From assembly GCA_009780585.1 (NCBI GenBank), contig WQZS01000005.1, positions 62,001 through 126,000 of the forward strand: a DNA stretch of 64,000 nucleotides. The letters run 5' to 3'. Below the pieces are notes generated by a model. It was given only the letters and a program-made list of their open reading frames with translations. It did not search any database and had not been told where the DNA came from. Position numbers and translations under genes: made by a program. The stretch comes from Defluviitaleaceae bacterium (GTDB lineage Bacteria > Bacillota > Clostridia > Lachnospirales > WQUN01). Of this stretch, positions 16,704-25,861 are shown piece by piece. Position 1 is the stretch's first letter; the number at the start of each line of letters is the position of its first letter.

Positions 16704-18890
16704 CTATTTTGCTACCGTAATGCTTGTTCCCGTAATGGCGATTGCGCCGTCGCTGTGGAAAACTTGCCCATAGTTGGGAAATCCGCCGGTGATGGTGCTG
16801 CCGCCAATGGCCAGGTTACCCTGTGCCCATATGATATTTCCGCTCTGTGCGAACGCGGCTTCGATGGCAACGTTCCGGATAGCAAGGTTACCCCTTACGT
16901 TGATCGCGTTGGTACTCCACTCACCATTGAAACTTACGGTTATGCTGCCGCCATTTATGGCTGCGTCGCCTCCCGCCGTAAGTTGGACATCAAATTCCCA
17001 ATGGCCGTTTCCGCGATATTCCCAATTCCCGCGATCCATACCGACATCAATCGCATGACCGGTATGCCCTTCGTTTGTCCACGTACCCGCTATTTCCGTA
17101 TTGTTGGAAGTTAATCCCCCAAATGCGGCAACGAGGCTTCCGGGCCCTGCAAACGTTCCCTGTACGGATGATTCGTTTAAAGTGACGGTGCCTTCGTTAA
17201 ACATAACGGGTGCGTCGTTAATCCATGTGTATCCGCCTGCCCTAATGACATCGTTACCATGATGTTCGTTATTATATACGGCGTTAACCTCGCTGTTTTC
17301 GATCAGAACGTCGCCGTATGCGTTAACAACGCTGCCGTGATTGTTAAATACGGCGGTTATCGAACTGTTGGTGATCACAGCGTCGCCAACGGTTACGCTA
17401 AGGAACGTATGTGTATCCCAATCCCAATCTTGGCGACCGGCATAGATAACGTTCCCGCCATGTTCTTCTTCATGGAAAAAGGTTACGTCGATTACGCTGT
17501 CGGTAACAACAACGCCTTCGCCGCCGATCAACAAAGTACCCCCGTATCCGATGGCCGCGGTAATTTGGACATTACTTATTTCAAGCAAGCCTTCCGTATT
17601 AAAAATGTCGCCGAAGCCGTTGAAGTCAACATTAAATTCGCCGCCGGTTACGGTAATTCCGCCGTCAACCCATTCGTCATCCACATGGATTCCGCTCCTG
17701 GCAAACTGTCCGCTATGGGGACCCCATTCGTGATATCCCAACGCGTATTCGGCTGTAAATACGCCGCCGTTGATTACCGTTTTTCCGGACGAAAGCAACA
17801 TTTCTCCGAATCCCATGCCGAAATAGCCGTTAAGCGTTCCGTTGTTTACGGTAATTGAGCTAAAGACAGGTTCATCGTCGTCGGAATGTCCGCCGGCTTG
17901 GATCAACGCCCCGCCATCCGCAAAGCTGCCCGACAACGTTCCGCTGTTAATTTCGATATCGCCGCGGGCTTGGATTAAACGGCCGCCTCCTACTACATCC
18001 ATGTTGAGCGTGCCGCCGTTAACCACAATGTCACCGGCTGTGTCGATCACAAGGTTCCAATTCCATTCATAAACGGCGTCGCGGTTTGCGGTTAAGGTGC
18101 CGCCGTTGACGGTGATTACCGCGTCTTCGCTGTACTGTTGGATAATGGGCCCGAATATATTTAACGCTAAAATGTCGGCGTTCGCGCCGATAACCAAGTT
18201 TCCGCCGATTTCGAACGGGACTTCCGCGTCAACGACGATATGTTCGTAGGCATATTCCGCTGTCGCTTCGGCTGCTTCGGCGGCGGTTGCCGCTTCGGCC
18301 AATACTTTTTCGAATTCCGCCAATAATGCTTCGAGTTCATCCAATAATGCTTCGAGTTCGGTTAAATCATCAAGTTCATCCAAGGCTTCTTCAAGCTCGG
18401 CTACCGCGTCTTCGAGCGCATCCAAGGCTTCTTCAAGTTCGGTTATCGTGTCTTCAAGCACAGCCAAGGCTTCCGCCGCTTGTGCCGCTGCTTCCGCTCT
18501 TACTTCCGCATAAACATCTGTCGCAAGACGCGTATAATAGTCGATGGCTATTTCTTCATTGTTAATGTGCAAAAGACCCCAATGGAAATCATCGTGTAAG
18601 TCTATTGTCTGATAGGTCGCGTCCCATACCAGCGTAACGCCGACAGGGATGGAAAAACTGATGCCCCCATAAACATTCGTTTTCGCGCCTGTAATAGTAA
18701 GGGTACCGCCGGACGCGGCCATTTCTTCCAACGCCGATTGGATGGCGTTGTTGATTTCTCCCAAGGTTTGCCCCTGCGTGATGGTCAATGTCCGCGCGTT
18801 CGTAGCCGACGCGCTTGCGGTGAAGGGTACGATGCTTAACGTCAAAGCAACAACAAGTACCCACGACAAGATTTTTGAAAACTTCTTCAT
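16704..18890 (-). CDS. Secreted beta-helix-like repeat protein with coiled-coil segment
   Basis: A 728-residue exported protein. The N-terminus is a clear signal peptide (MKKFSKILSWVLVVAL...ASASA). The ATG at 18888-18890 follows GGGAGGAA; an upstream in-frame extension is rejected. Residues about 135-205 are heptad-like repeats of Leu, Glu, Ala and Asp, a predicted coiled coil. The rest consists of imperfect repeats of the type 'I-x-V-x-G-G-T/E-L/I' with Gly-Asp-Val turns, as in pectate-lyase-like beta-helices of surface proteins. No LPXTG, SLH or dockerin is seen, so the anchoring is unknown. Its function may be adhesion or a scaffold role. Confidence 0.8.
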   Translation of the reverse strand: MKKFSKILSWVLVVALTLSIVPFTASASATNARTLTITQGQTLGEINNAIQSALEEMAASGGTLTITGAKTNVYGGISFSIPVGVTLVWDATYQTIDLHDDFHWGLLHINNEEIAIDYYTRLATDVYAEVRAEAAAQAAEALAVLEDTITELEEALDALEDAVAELEEALDELDDLTELEALLDELEALLAEFEKVLAEAATAAEAAEATAEYAYEHIVVDAEVPFEIGGNLVIGANADILALNIFGPIIQQYSEDAVITVNGGTLTANRDAVYEWNWNLVIDTAGDIVVNGGTLNMDVVGGGRLIQARGDIEINSGTLSGSFADGGALIQAGGHSDDDEPVFSSITVNNGTLNGYFGMGFGEMLLSSGKTVINGGVFTAEYALGYHEWGPHSGQFARSGIHVDDEWVDGGITVTGGEFNVDFNGFGDIFNTEGLLEISNVQITAAIGYGGTLLIGGEGVVVTDSVIDVTFFHEEEHGGNVIYAGRQDWDWDTHTFLSVTVGDAVITNSSITAVFNNHGSVVNAYGDVLIENSEVNAVYNNEHHGNDVIRAGGYTWINDAPVMFNEGTVTLNESSVQGTFAGPGSLVAAFGGLTSNNTEIAGTWTNEGHTGHAIDVGMDRGNWEYRGNGHWEFDVQLTAGGDAAINGGSITVSFNGEWSTNAINVRGNLAIRNVAIEAAFAQSGNIIWAQGNLAIGGSTITGGFPNYGQVFHSDGAIAITGTSITVAK

Positions 18891-18954
18891 GCGCTTGCTT
18901 CCTCCCATGCCTTCTCTTAGATTTATGTAAGGGCGATACGCCCTCCATTTTTTT

Positions 18955-18983
18955 ATCATATAATAATAATACATTTTATACAA
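18955..18983 (-). promoter_or_regulatory. Possible promoter for the secreted repeat protein
   Basis: On the minus strand TTGTAT (18978-18983), a 17-bp AT-rich spacer and TATGAT (18955-18960) lie about 65 nt before the ATG at 18890. The boxes match the sigma-A consensus moderately. Confidence 0.4.
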
Positions 18984-19046
18984 TAGCGAAGTGCAACGGA
19001 TGGATAAAAATTACGTTATTTAATAGTCATTATCAACCATAGAAAC

Positions 19047-19075
19047 TTGACATACACGTAATATACGTATAAATT
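19047..19075 (+). promoter_or_regulatory. hicAB promoter with internal operator-like dyad
   Basis: TTGACA at 19047-19052 is followed 17 bp later by TAAATT (19070-19075). Between them lies the dyad ACGTA-ATA-TACGT (19056-19068). The position in the spacer fits autorepression by the HicB antitoxin, as is common for toxin-antitoxin operons. Confidence 0.5.
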
Positions 19076-19094
19076 AATTTTTGAGGTGAAAAAA

Positions 19095-19283
19095 TTGACG
19101 GGTGTTGAAATGATCAAGAAACTCAAACGATTAAACATTCACCATATAAAAATAAAAAGCAGTCATTACCATTACCATGAAAAGGGTAGGGTGTTCCAAG
19201 TCCCCCACCACCATAAAGAACTTGGCAAAGGGTTGGAAAGCGCGATCCTCAAAGCAGCGGGTTTGAAAGGAGAAAGCATATGA
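19095..19283 (+). CDS. hicA: HicA-family toxin (mRNA interferase)
   Basis: A 62-residue dsRBD-fold toxin of the HicA/YcfA type, which cleaves mRNA on ribosomes. The N-terminus MTGVEMIKKLKRL matches the family, and the catalytic His region is KSSHYHYH. The C-terminal part, QVPHHHKELGKGLESAILKAAGL, is typical. The TTG at 19095 is chosen because GAGGTG lies six bases upstream and it aligns with family N-termini; a GTG three codons earlier is possible. The stop overlaps the start of hicB by 4 nt, the standard toxin-first order. Confidence 0.88.
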   Translation: MTGVEMIKKLKRLNIHHIKIKSSHYHYHEKGRVFQVPHHHKELGKGLESAILKAAGLKGESI

Positions 19284-19675
19284 AATCAAAACAATATGTA
19301 TATCCGGCGAAATTTATTAACGAGGACAACGGTACAATATCCGTATATTTCCCCGATTTGGAAGGTTGTCATACGTACGATGATACGATTGAAGGCGCGT
19401 CATTAATGGCAAAGGATGCGTTGGAGGGTTATATAGAAACGATTCTTGAAATGGAAAAGGAATTGCCAAAACCGTCAAAAATCCAAACGATTAAATCAGA
19501 TGACGGTTTTGTTATGATGGTGGTCGCCGATGTGTTAAATATGCCCGCGGAAAATAAATCCGTAAAAAAGACGCTGAGTATTCCAAAATGGCTGGATAGA
19601 GAAGCCACCAAAGCGCATCTGAATTTTTCGGGCATCTTGCGGAATGCACTTATCGAACATTTAAAAATCGGTTAG
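19280..19675 (+). CDS. hicB: HicB-family antitoxin
   Basis: 131 residues. The N-terminal half is the degenerate RNase H-like HicB domain (YPAKFINEDNGTISVYFPDLEGCHTYDD). The C-terminal part, about 93-131, is a ribbon-helix-helix type DNA-binding segment (KTLSIPKWLDREATKAHLNFSGILRNAL). It neutralises HicA and probably represses the operon through the dyad upstream. Gene order and 4-nt overlap with hicA support the pairing. Confidence 0.9.
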   Translation: MKSKQYVYPAKFINEDNGTISVYFPDLEGCHTYDDTIEGASLMAKDALEGYIETILEMEKELPKPSKIQTIKSDDGFVMMVVADVLNMPAENKSVKKTLSIPKWLDREATKAHLNFSGILRNALIEHLKIG

Positions 19676-19720
19676 CCATACGGATAAAAGCTAAGAAAAT
19701 CGACGAACCGGAGTGATGAC

Positions 19721-20392
19721 ATGCGCGCGCGGAAAAAGAAATGGGCTCCGTCGGAGCTGGCGGAAAACCCGATGATCATACGGAACGAAGCGGGGCAGCC
19801 GATAAACCTGCGTTCGTATTTTAATAACAGCGCGCCTATCCATATGGAGATCGGCTGCGGCAAAGGGCGTTTTATTACCGAATCTGCCCGCCGTAATCCG
19901 CACATCAATCACATAGCCATCGAAAGGGAGCCCGCAATCCTGGCCGCGGCTGCGCGCGCGGGCGTAAAGGCCGCGCTGGATGCCGAAGCCAACGCGGGGG
20001 AAGCTGTTTCGTTGGCTTTTTTATTGCTGGACGTTAACGAACTGGCCGAGCGGTTAACCCCCGGCGAAATCTCCCGCTTGTACATCAACTTTTGCGACCC
20101 ATGGCCGCGCAAGAAAAAGTGGGCCAAGCGGCGCCTGACCCACGAAGGCTTTTTACGGATATATGAAAGGCTCGCCATCCCCGAAATTCACTTCAAGACC
20201 GATAACCGCCTGCTGTTCGAGTTCTCGATCGAAAGCCTGAGCCAAGCGGGTTGGCGGATGCGTAACGTATCGCTCGACCTGCACGCCCACATGCCCGAGG
20301 ATAATATCGTAACCGAATACGAGGAAAAGTTTTCCGTTTTTGGCCCCATCTATCGGCTGGAAGCATCCCCGCCCTCCATGCATACAATATAA
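19721..20392 (+). CDS. trmB: tRNA (guanine-N7-)-methyltransferase
   Basis: A SAM-dependent enzyme methylating G46 in the tRNA variable loop. SAM motif I is MEIGCGKGRF, motif II includes HIAIERE, and the TrmB signature LYINFCDPWPRKKKWAKRRLT is followed by FKTDNRLLFEFS. The length of 223 residues is normal. The ATG follows GGAGTGATGAC, 45 nt after hicB, and may share its transcript. The C-terminal YEEKFSVFGPIYRLEA is also family-typical. Confidence 0.96.
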   Translation: MRARKKKWAPSELAENPMIIRNEAGQPINLRSYFNNSAPIHMEIGCGKGRFITESARRNPHINHIAIEREPAILAAAARAGVKAALDAEANAGEAVSLAFLLLDVNELAERLTPGEISRLYINFCDPWPRKKKWAKRRLTHEGFLRIYERLAIPEIHFKTDNRLLFEFSIESLSQAGWRMRNVSLDLHAHMPEDNIVTEYEEKFSVFGPIYRLEASPPSMHTI

Positions 20393-20439
20393 CGATAAAT
20401 CCTTTACCCCATATCCCGAACAAAAAAAGGGAGGTTTCC

Positions 20440-20607
20440 ATGCTCCGTTACAAAATACGCATCCGTAACCGGTTGCTTCAATTCCTATACAAGCCCGTAA
20501 AAAGCAAACCGCGCTTTATCAGCGCGGAATGTTTGTCGTTCCTGGACGATTTGGATAAACGTGTGGAAGAAAAGGTTACGCCCCTGTTGGAGAGCCTATT
20601 CGGTTGA
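20440..20607 (+). CDS. Small basic protein (55 aa), unknown
   Basis: A 55-codon gene with a strong ribosome site (AAGGGAGGTTTCC before the ATG). The product begins MLRYKIRIRNRLLQFLYK, is basic in its first half, and ends with an amphipathic acidic helix (FLDDLDKRVEEKVTPLLE). It follows trmB by 47 nt on the same strand, and its last 12 nt overlap the convergent gene's 3' end. I do not recognise a family. Confidence 0.6.
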   Translation: MLRYKIRIRNRLLQFLYKPVKSKPRFISAECLSFLDDLDKRVEEKVTPLLESLFG

Positions 20608-21072
20608 TTCGCAGCAGCCGTCGCAAGCGTACGCCATTTGGAGCGCGGCGATGACCGCTTGCTGCAGGATGCCCGTGGTTACGGGGTAATCGGTCTGCGG
20701 TTCAATATAAGCGGATTGGTAGCGCAGGATTTCCTCGGCCAAGTCGCGCATACGCGGCTCGAACAACGGGTAGAAAACCTGTGATATTTCCGCCAAGTCG
20801 GTCATGTAAATCGATAGTATGTCATTTTCCGAAACGGTTACGCGTACCTGTACGGGTTCGTCGTTAAGGATAATCGTGGCCGCGTATACGCCGGGTATGT
20901 ACCGTGATTGGGTGGTGGGTCTGTGGGGTTCCTCATGCACATCGCTTGTGCCGCGCCCGCGGGGGATCAAAAAAACCAACAGCAGCACCAACAACACGAT
21001 GCCCAACAATGCGAATATCCCCACCCGTATGATATCTTTTAGCTGTAGTACGAAAATTTTCGCGCCGCCCAT
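20596..21072 (-). CDS. Membrane-anchored FMN-binding-domain-like protein
   Basis: 158 residues with one N-terminal membrane helix (about 15-37, LLGIVLLVLLLVFLIP), a short linker and an extracytoplasmic domain. That domain reads GVYAATIILNDEPVQVRVTVSENDI with a C-terminal TTGILQQAVIAALQMA. The layout recalls FMN-binding (RnfG/NqrC-like) domains, but the SGAT-x-T/S flavinylation motif is degenerate, so covalent FMN is doubtful. It ends with a Cys pair (CDGCC). AGGAGGAAATTTT precedes the ATG. It is divergent from the CotH gene. Confidence 0.7.
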   Translation of the reverse strand: MGGAKIFVLQLKDIIRVGIFALLGIVLLVLLLVFLIPRGRGTSDVHEEPHRPTTQSRYIPGVYAATIILNDEPVQVRVTVSENDILSIYMTDLAEISQVFYPLFEPRMRDLAEEILRYQSAYIEPQTDYPVTTGILQQAVIAALQMAYACDGCCESTE

Positions 21073-21159
21073 AAAATTTCCTCCTAATTATCATTGCGGA
21101 ATCCTTATCAAATGATATGACGGCGGCAACCGATTTATGCTTGCAAAGTAGGTGTACCG

Positions 21160-22875
21160 ATGAAAAAGGTGATGATTTGCGCTTGTGTGTCCGTTATCGT
21201 TGTTATATTGGCGATTGCAATCTTTTTGTTTGTGCGCGAAGCACGTTATTCCCCCTCCGGTACAACCGAGCCCGACACCCCCGATACCGGGTTCCAAGCT
21301 CCGAGCTTTGATCCCCCGGTTTTTAATTCCGGATTCCAAATTCCGAACGCCGAATTCATCCCCCTTCCCGTCGATCCGCGCCACTTTCGGTCCCTGCATT
21401 TAACAACGTACCAATGTCCCTTTGATATCGAGCGTACCCTGTGGCACGACGCGTACCTTACGTTGGAAGGCGCGTTCGAAGAGGAGGGCGTACGACTGCG
21501 CGGGCGCGGCAATACTACATGGTGGCTCGGTGAGGATAAACGGCCCTTGCGTTTGCGTTTTAATGAACCCGTATTTTTATTGGGTTCGGACTACGCGGCG
21601 CGGGATTGGATATTGCTGTCCAATCATTTCGACTATTCGCTGCTGCGTAACTACGGCGCGCTTACCTTGTCCCGATTGTTGGGACTTGACGGGCGTATGG
21701 ATTATTAGCCTACGGCGCGGCATGTGCACCTTTACGTAAACGGCGGATACATGGGCGTTTATTTATTGACCGATGAACGTGACGCGCATCCCTCCCGCGT
21801 GGATGTGACCCGCCATGCCGACCCCGCGAAAAGCGAATATTATTTGGAGCTGAACGGACGCGCGCCGTATGACGGGGTGTACGGCGACACGTATTTTACG
21901 GTATATAACAGGCACTACGATATCCGTTTCCCCGGGGGTAATCGGCGTACGGCGGCGCATACGGCCTACGCGCGGGATTATATCGGGCGCGTGAGCGAAG
22001 CCATCCGCTCAAGAAATTGGGAAGACGCGGTAAAATTGATCGACGTCGATTCGTTCGTCGATTTCTACATCGTGCAGGAATTGTTTAAGAATCCCGACGC
22101 GCACGCGTACAGCGTTTTTATGACCATACGGGGCGAAGGGGATACCCGAAGGCTGTATATGGGGCCAACCTGGGACTTCGATTTGGCGGCGGGCAACCGC
22201 GCCAGCCAACTTTCCCCGCACTATCTGTATGTAGGCACCGCTAATTATTGGTACAGGAATTTGATGGAAACGCCGGAATTCTTCGATGCCGCCGCGCTTA
22301 GGTGGAACGAAATTAAATCGGTCGAAATAGCCCAAATGGTCACGCTTTTACACGATACGGCCATGTATTACCGGTCGGATTTTGAACGGAATTTTGAACG
22401 GCACGATATTTTGGGTGTCCCGTTTTGGGCCACGCCCCCGCAAATGGCCGAAATCACCGATTTTATGGGGCAAGCGGAATATTTGATCGATTGGCTTAAC
22501 ACGCGGGTTGTGTGGTTGGATGATTTCTTTAACAAACGGACAGACCACGTCCCCTTGCAACGCTTAATGGAACAACGGGCAATCGAAAACGACGGGAATC
22601 TATTAATGTTCCCGCTGCATGGCGTAATGATGGTTGAAACGGAAGGCATTGCGGCGGCATTCGGTTTATCTATCGAATACGACCCGCAAACGCAAATGAT
22701 CGTAATTTCGCGGGGGGAGCTTACCGTGACGCATCGGTTGTTCAGCGCGGAATACGCGGTGCAAGATGAAAACGGCCTCCGCGAAGGCCGCTTGGATGCG
22801 TCGTCGTTTACGGTCAATGAATATATCTTTATACCCATCGAACCGATTTTGGCGATATTCGATATCAATTTTTAG
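21160..22875 (+). pseudogene. cotH: CotH-like spore coat kinase gene interrupted by one in-frame TAG
   Basis: Read through a single TAG (21706-21708), the gene encodes about 571 residues of a CotH family protein, an atypical kinase phosphorylating spore coat proteins. There is an N-terminal membrane helix (5-25), then VRLRGRGNTTWW...KRPLRLRF, the DWILLSNHFDYSLLRNY block, HLYVNGGYMGVYLLTDE after the stop, and the active-site-like MGPTWDFDLAAGN. Both halves are in the same frame, and all family blocks are intact on either side of the stop. Nonsense mutation, sequencing error or readthrough are the options. The gene itself ends with TAG, so TAG is a normal stop in this genome. Confidence 0.8.
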
Positions 22876-24496
22876 GCGGCAGTAAATCCCATGCGGGCTT
22901 GGGTTTTTCCTTACGGCCGAGGGGGGACTTTAACGGGGTGATTTGAATACCCGAGATAAAGTCGATGGTCCTTTCGCAATCGTCTTGCGCGTTTTCGATT
23001 TGCTCTGTAAATTCCCTTATTTCCTTTAACACGCCGCGCAAGACGGGGATGCCTTCTTCCCGTTGCAAATCGTATCGGCGTTCGACCGTAAGCAGGCGTT
23101 TCGTGAGGTTCTTTTTCCCCGCGAAAACGTTCGCCAACGCCGCGCCGCATACGATCAACGCAAACAATCCGATAAACCCGTTGCCCACGATCAAAAGAAT
23201 TAAACCAACCAAACCGAAAAAACCGCCGATATACAAGCCGTACCGTTCGAAAACGGTGGGTTCGACTTGCCGCAGGGCGGCTTTTTTATCGTTTTCCATG
23301 GCGCGGTAATAATGGTCCAGCAGGGGGAATTCGTTTGTCCCGTCCGTTTCACAGGTAAACGCGCCGATATCGACCGCGATTTTGTCGGGTATCAAGGTGC
23401 CTTGCACAATGTCGCGGTATTCGTCAGCCAAAGCCGTACGGCCAAGGGCAACCGAAAGCGCGGATTCGCCTTGCAGGAACCGCGCGAGGGGAATATGGTT
23501 TTTTGCCCGCGTTATCGAATTCCGCGTGCGTTGCTCATCCCCCCCGTATTCGATGACGCGCTGTTCAAAAAGCAGTTGTTCGTACAGGGTGCGTTCCGCG
23601 TCGTCGTACGCGTTGATTAAATGTGCCAAAACCGTTTCAAGTCCGTTTGATTCGTCGTTTTGGTCGAAAATTTGGTTAAGGTAATCGAAAAACGTACGGT
23701 GGAGCATAGCCGTTTCCATCACGTTTTTTAATCGGAGCCAATGGGGGCTGTGTTTTTGCAAGAGAGGGTACGCGTCCGCGGGCAGGGACGGGCGCAACAG
23801 GATAAGCCGATCATGCCATCGGGGCGGGACGATTTTTATCCATCCGTCCAACCGCTCCGTTATCGCGCCTTCCGTATCCTCGCCGAGCTTGTCCGTTCGG
23901 TACGCGTCCAATAAAGTGAATACATCGTTACCCAAGCGGTCTATATCTTGGTGTGCCAGGTATCGGTCAAGCCATTGCGTTGCCGCGGTTTTGCGGTTGA
24001 CCACTTGGCAAGCCAGGGCAAGGAACATCGACGTCTTATCGTTGTCCAAATGCAGGGCTGTTTCAAGCGAAGCGTAAGCCGCGTCGCGCCGGTCTTCGAG
24101 CCATGCGCCGAGCGCACAAAGTGAATGTGTCAGCCAATAGGCGGATGCGGTGCCCTTAACGGAGGAAATAATCGCGTTCGCGCCGTCGGCATTGCCGTCG
24201 GCAAGGAGCCGCAACGCTTCGGCGGCTGATTTACGCACCATGCCGTACGCGCCGTATGCCGCGGCCAATTCTTTTTTTATTTCTTCCAGCCGGGCGGACG
24301 CCGTTTCCCGTCGGGTACCCAACGCGTAGCTTTCCGCGAATAAATTGAAGGCTTCCGTCAGGTTATCGATCCCGTCCAACAGCGCCTGCACGTTTTGGTC
24401 GGTATTGTAAACGGCGTCGCGTACGGAATCGATGTTATGGTTGGCTTGCTTGATGGCCCGTATGATTGGGCCGATGTCCGCCGCGGTTTTTGCCAT
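22865..24496 (-). CDS. Uncharacterised TPR-like protein with two membrane helices
   Basis: 543 residues. The N-terminus has a coiled-coil-like segment (about 10-70). Helical repeats over about 75-210 resemble tetratricopeptide units (AYWLTHSLCALGAWLEDRRDAAYASLETAL). Two adjacent hydrophobic segments lie at about 418-460 (GFFGLVGLILLIVGNGFIG), and a charged cytoplasmic tail follows. No catalytic motif is seen. It is convergent with the CotH gene, with 11 nt of overlap. The ATG is preceded by GAGGCACCC. Family unknown; a membrane-bound scaffold is a guess. Confidence 0.75.
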   Translation of the reverse strand: MAKTAADIGPIIRAIKQANHNIDSVRDAVYNTDQNVQALLDGIDNLTEAFNLFAESYALGTRRETASARLEEIKKELAAAYGAYGMVRKSAAEALRLLADGNADGANAIISSVKGTASAYWLTHSLCALGAWLEDRRDAAYASLETALHLDNDKTSMFLALACQVVNRKTAATQWLDRYLAHQDIDRLGNDVFTLLDAYRTDKLGEDTEGAITERLDGWIKIVPPRWHDRLILLRPSLPADAYPLLQKHSPHWLRLKNVMETAMLHRTFFDYLNQIFDQNDESNGLETVLAHLINAYDDAERTLYEQLLFEQRVIEYGGDEQRTRNSITRAKNHIPLARFLQGESALSVALGRTALADEYRDIVQGTLIPDKIAVDIGAFTCETDGTNEFPLLDHYYRAMENDKKAALRQVEPTVFERYGLYIGGFFGLVGLILLIVGNGFIGLFALIVCGAALANVFAGKKNLTKRLLTVERRYDLQREEGIPVLRGVLKEIREFTEQIENAQDDCERTIDFISGIQITPLKSPLGRKEKPKPAWDLLPPKN

Positions 24497-24511
24497 GGGT
24501 GCCTCGCTTAT

Positions 24512-24541
24512 AAAAAACCCGCGCTTCCGCGCGGGTTTTTA
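24512..24541 (-). terminator. Rho-independent terminator after ugpC
   Basis: CCCGCGC, loop TTCC and GCGCGGG are flanked by A and T runs, giving a typical strong terminator on the minus strand. It sits between the end of the sugar ABC ATPase gene and the start of the 543-residue protein gene. Confidence 0.88.
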
Positions 24542-24556
24542 GTTTTATGGTATCGT

Positions 24557-25669
24557 TTAATTGGTGATGACTTGCTCCGTTTCCTTGTCGAATACGTGGA
24601 TGCGGTTGGCGTCGAGGGCCATTTTGATGGTGTCGTTGGTTTTTGCGGTGGAGCGGGGATTTACGCGGGCGGTTAATTGCTGGCCGGCGCACAGGAGATA
24701 CAGGTAAACTTCCGCGCCCAACAGCTCCGTTACTTCCACTTCGCAGGAGATAACGGTATCGGGGGATTGGCTGATGAACATTTCCTCGTCCTTCAAGTCT
24801 TCGGGGCGGATGCCCATGATGACTTGCTTGCCGTCGTAGCCGCCTTCGAGTACGGCTTTGGCCTTCGCTTCGGGCAGCTTTACGGCGAATTCGCCGAACA
24901 GCATGTAACAATCCGAGCCGCGTTTTTCCACCACACATTCGATCATGTTCATTTGCGGGGAGCCGATGAAGGTCGCGACGAAAATGGAGTTGGGCTTGTT
25001 GTACAAATTAACGGGGCTGTCCACTTGCTGGGCCACGCCGTTGTTCATAACTACGATGCGGGTACCCAGCGTCATGGCTTCGGTTTGGTCATGGGTTACG
25101 TAGATGAAGGTGGTTTGCAATTTTTGGTGGAGCTTCGTGATTTCGGTACGCATCTGCACGCGCAGCTTGGCGTCGAGGTTGGAGAGGGGTTCGTCCATGA
25201 GGAAGACCTTGGGTTCGCGTACGATAGCGCGGCCCATGGCCACGCGCTGACGCTGACCGCCGGAGAGTGCTTTGGGCTTACGGTCCAGTAGATGCTCGAT
25301 ATCCAGGATGCGGGCGGCTTCGTTAACGCGCTTTTCGATTTCGGCTTTGGGGGTTTTGCGGAGTTTGAGGCCGAACGCCATGTTGTCGTACACGCTCATG
25401 TGCGGGTACAACGCGTAGTTTTGGAACACCATGGCTATGTCGCGGTCCTTGGGAGCGACGTCGTTCATCATTTTGTCGCCGATGTAGAGTTCGCCCTCGG
25501 TGATTTCCTCCAGCCCCGCGATCATACGGAGGGTGGTGGTCTTGCCGCAGCCGGAGGGGCCTACGAAGATAATGAATTCCTTGTCCGCTATTTTCATGCT
25601 GAAATCGTTTACTGCCACAACGCCGTTCGGGTACTTCTTAACCAGATTCTTAAGCTCTAAGCCTGCCAT
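24557..25669 (-). CDS. ugpC: Sugar ABC transporter ATP-binding protein (UgpC/MsmX type)
   Basis: A 370-residue ATPase energising CUT1-type carbohydrate or glycerol-phosphate importers. Walker A is GPSGCGKTT (37-45), the signature is LSGGQRQR (135-142), Walker B leads into [11 protein letters not shown] (158-168), and an H-loop is at THDQTEA. The C-terminal OB-type regulatory domain, about 240-370, contains GIRPEDL. No permease or binding protein lies beside it. This matches the MsmX situation, where one orphan ATPase serves several importers. The start follows AAAGGAGG. The leader carries a GGGGC-N3-GCCCC hairpin at 25689-25701, and a terminator follows the gene. Confidence 0.95.
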   Translation of the reverse strand: MAGLELKNLVKKYPNGVVAVNDFSMKIADKEFIIFVGPSGCGKTTTLRMIAGLEEITEGELYIGDKMMNDVAPKDRDIAMVFQNYALYPHMSVYDNMAFGLKLRKTPKAEIEKRVNEAARILDIEHLLDRKPKALSGGQRQRVAMGRAIVREPKVFLMDEPLSNLDAKLRVQMRTEITKLHQKLQTTFIYVTHDQTEAMTLGTRIVVMNNGVAQQVDSPVNLYNKPNSIFVATFIGSPQMNMIECVVEKRGSDCYMLFGEFAVKLPEAKAKAVLEGGYDGKQVIMGIRPEDLKDEEMFISQSPDTVISCEVEVTELLGAEVYLYLLCAGQQLTARVNPRSTAKTNDTIKMALDANRIHVFDKETEQVITN

Positions 25670-25861
25670 GTGCGGCCTCCTTTAAAATGGGGCGCTGCCC
25701 CGCGTACGCTTCGCGCGCACATTATTACATTCATACTACACCCATTTGTGTATGTTGTCATTAGTCAAGTATCCAAACTTTGTTGTGTTTTTCTGTGAGA
25801 TTCTACAATGTGTGTGGTTTGTTATATGTATATATTCATCCATTCTGCGCAAATTAAGGTA

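Noticed and set aside
21706..21708. TAG recoded as an amino acid throughout the genome
   Set aside because: Other genes here end normally with TAG (for example at 22875 and 48427), so general recoding is unlikely; a local event is kept as a finding.
25689..25800. Promoter for ugpC with TTGACT and TAGTAT
   Set aside because: The spacing between the boxes is about 24 bp, too long for a standard promoter, and no activator dyad is evident.
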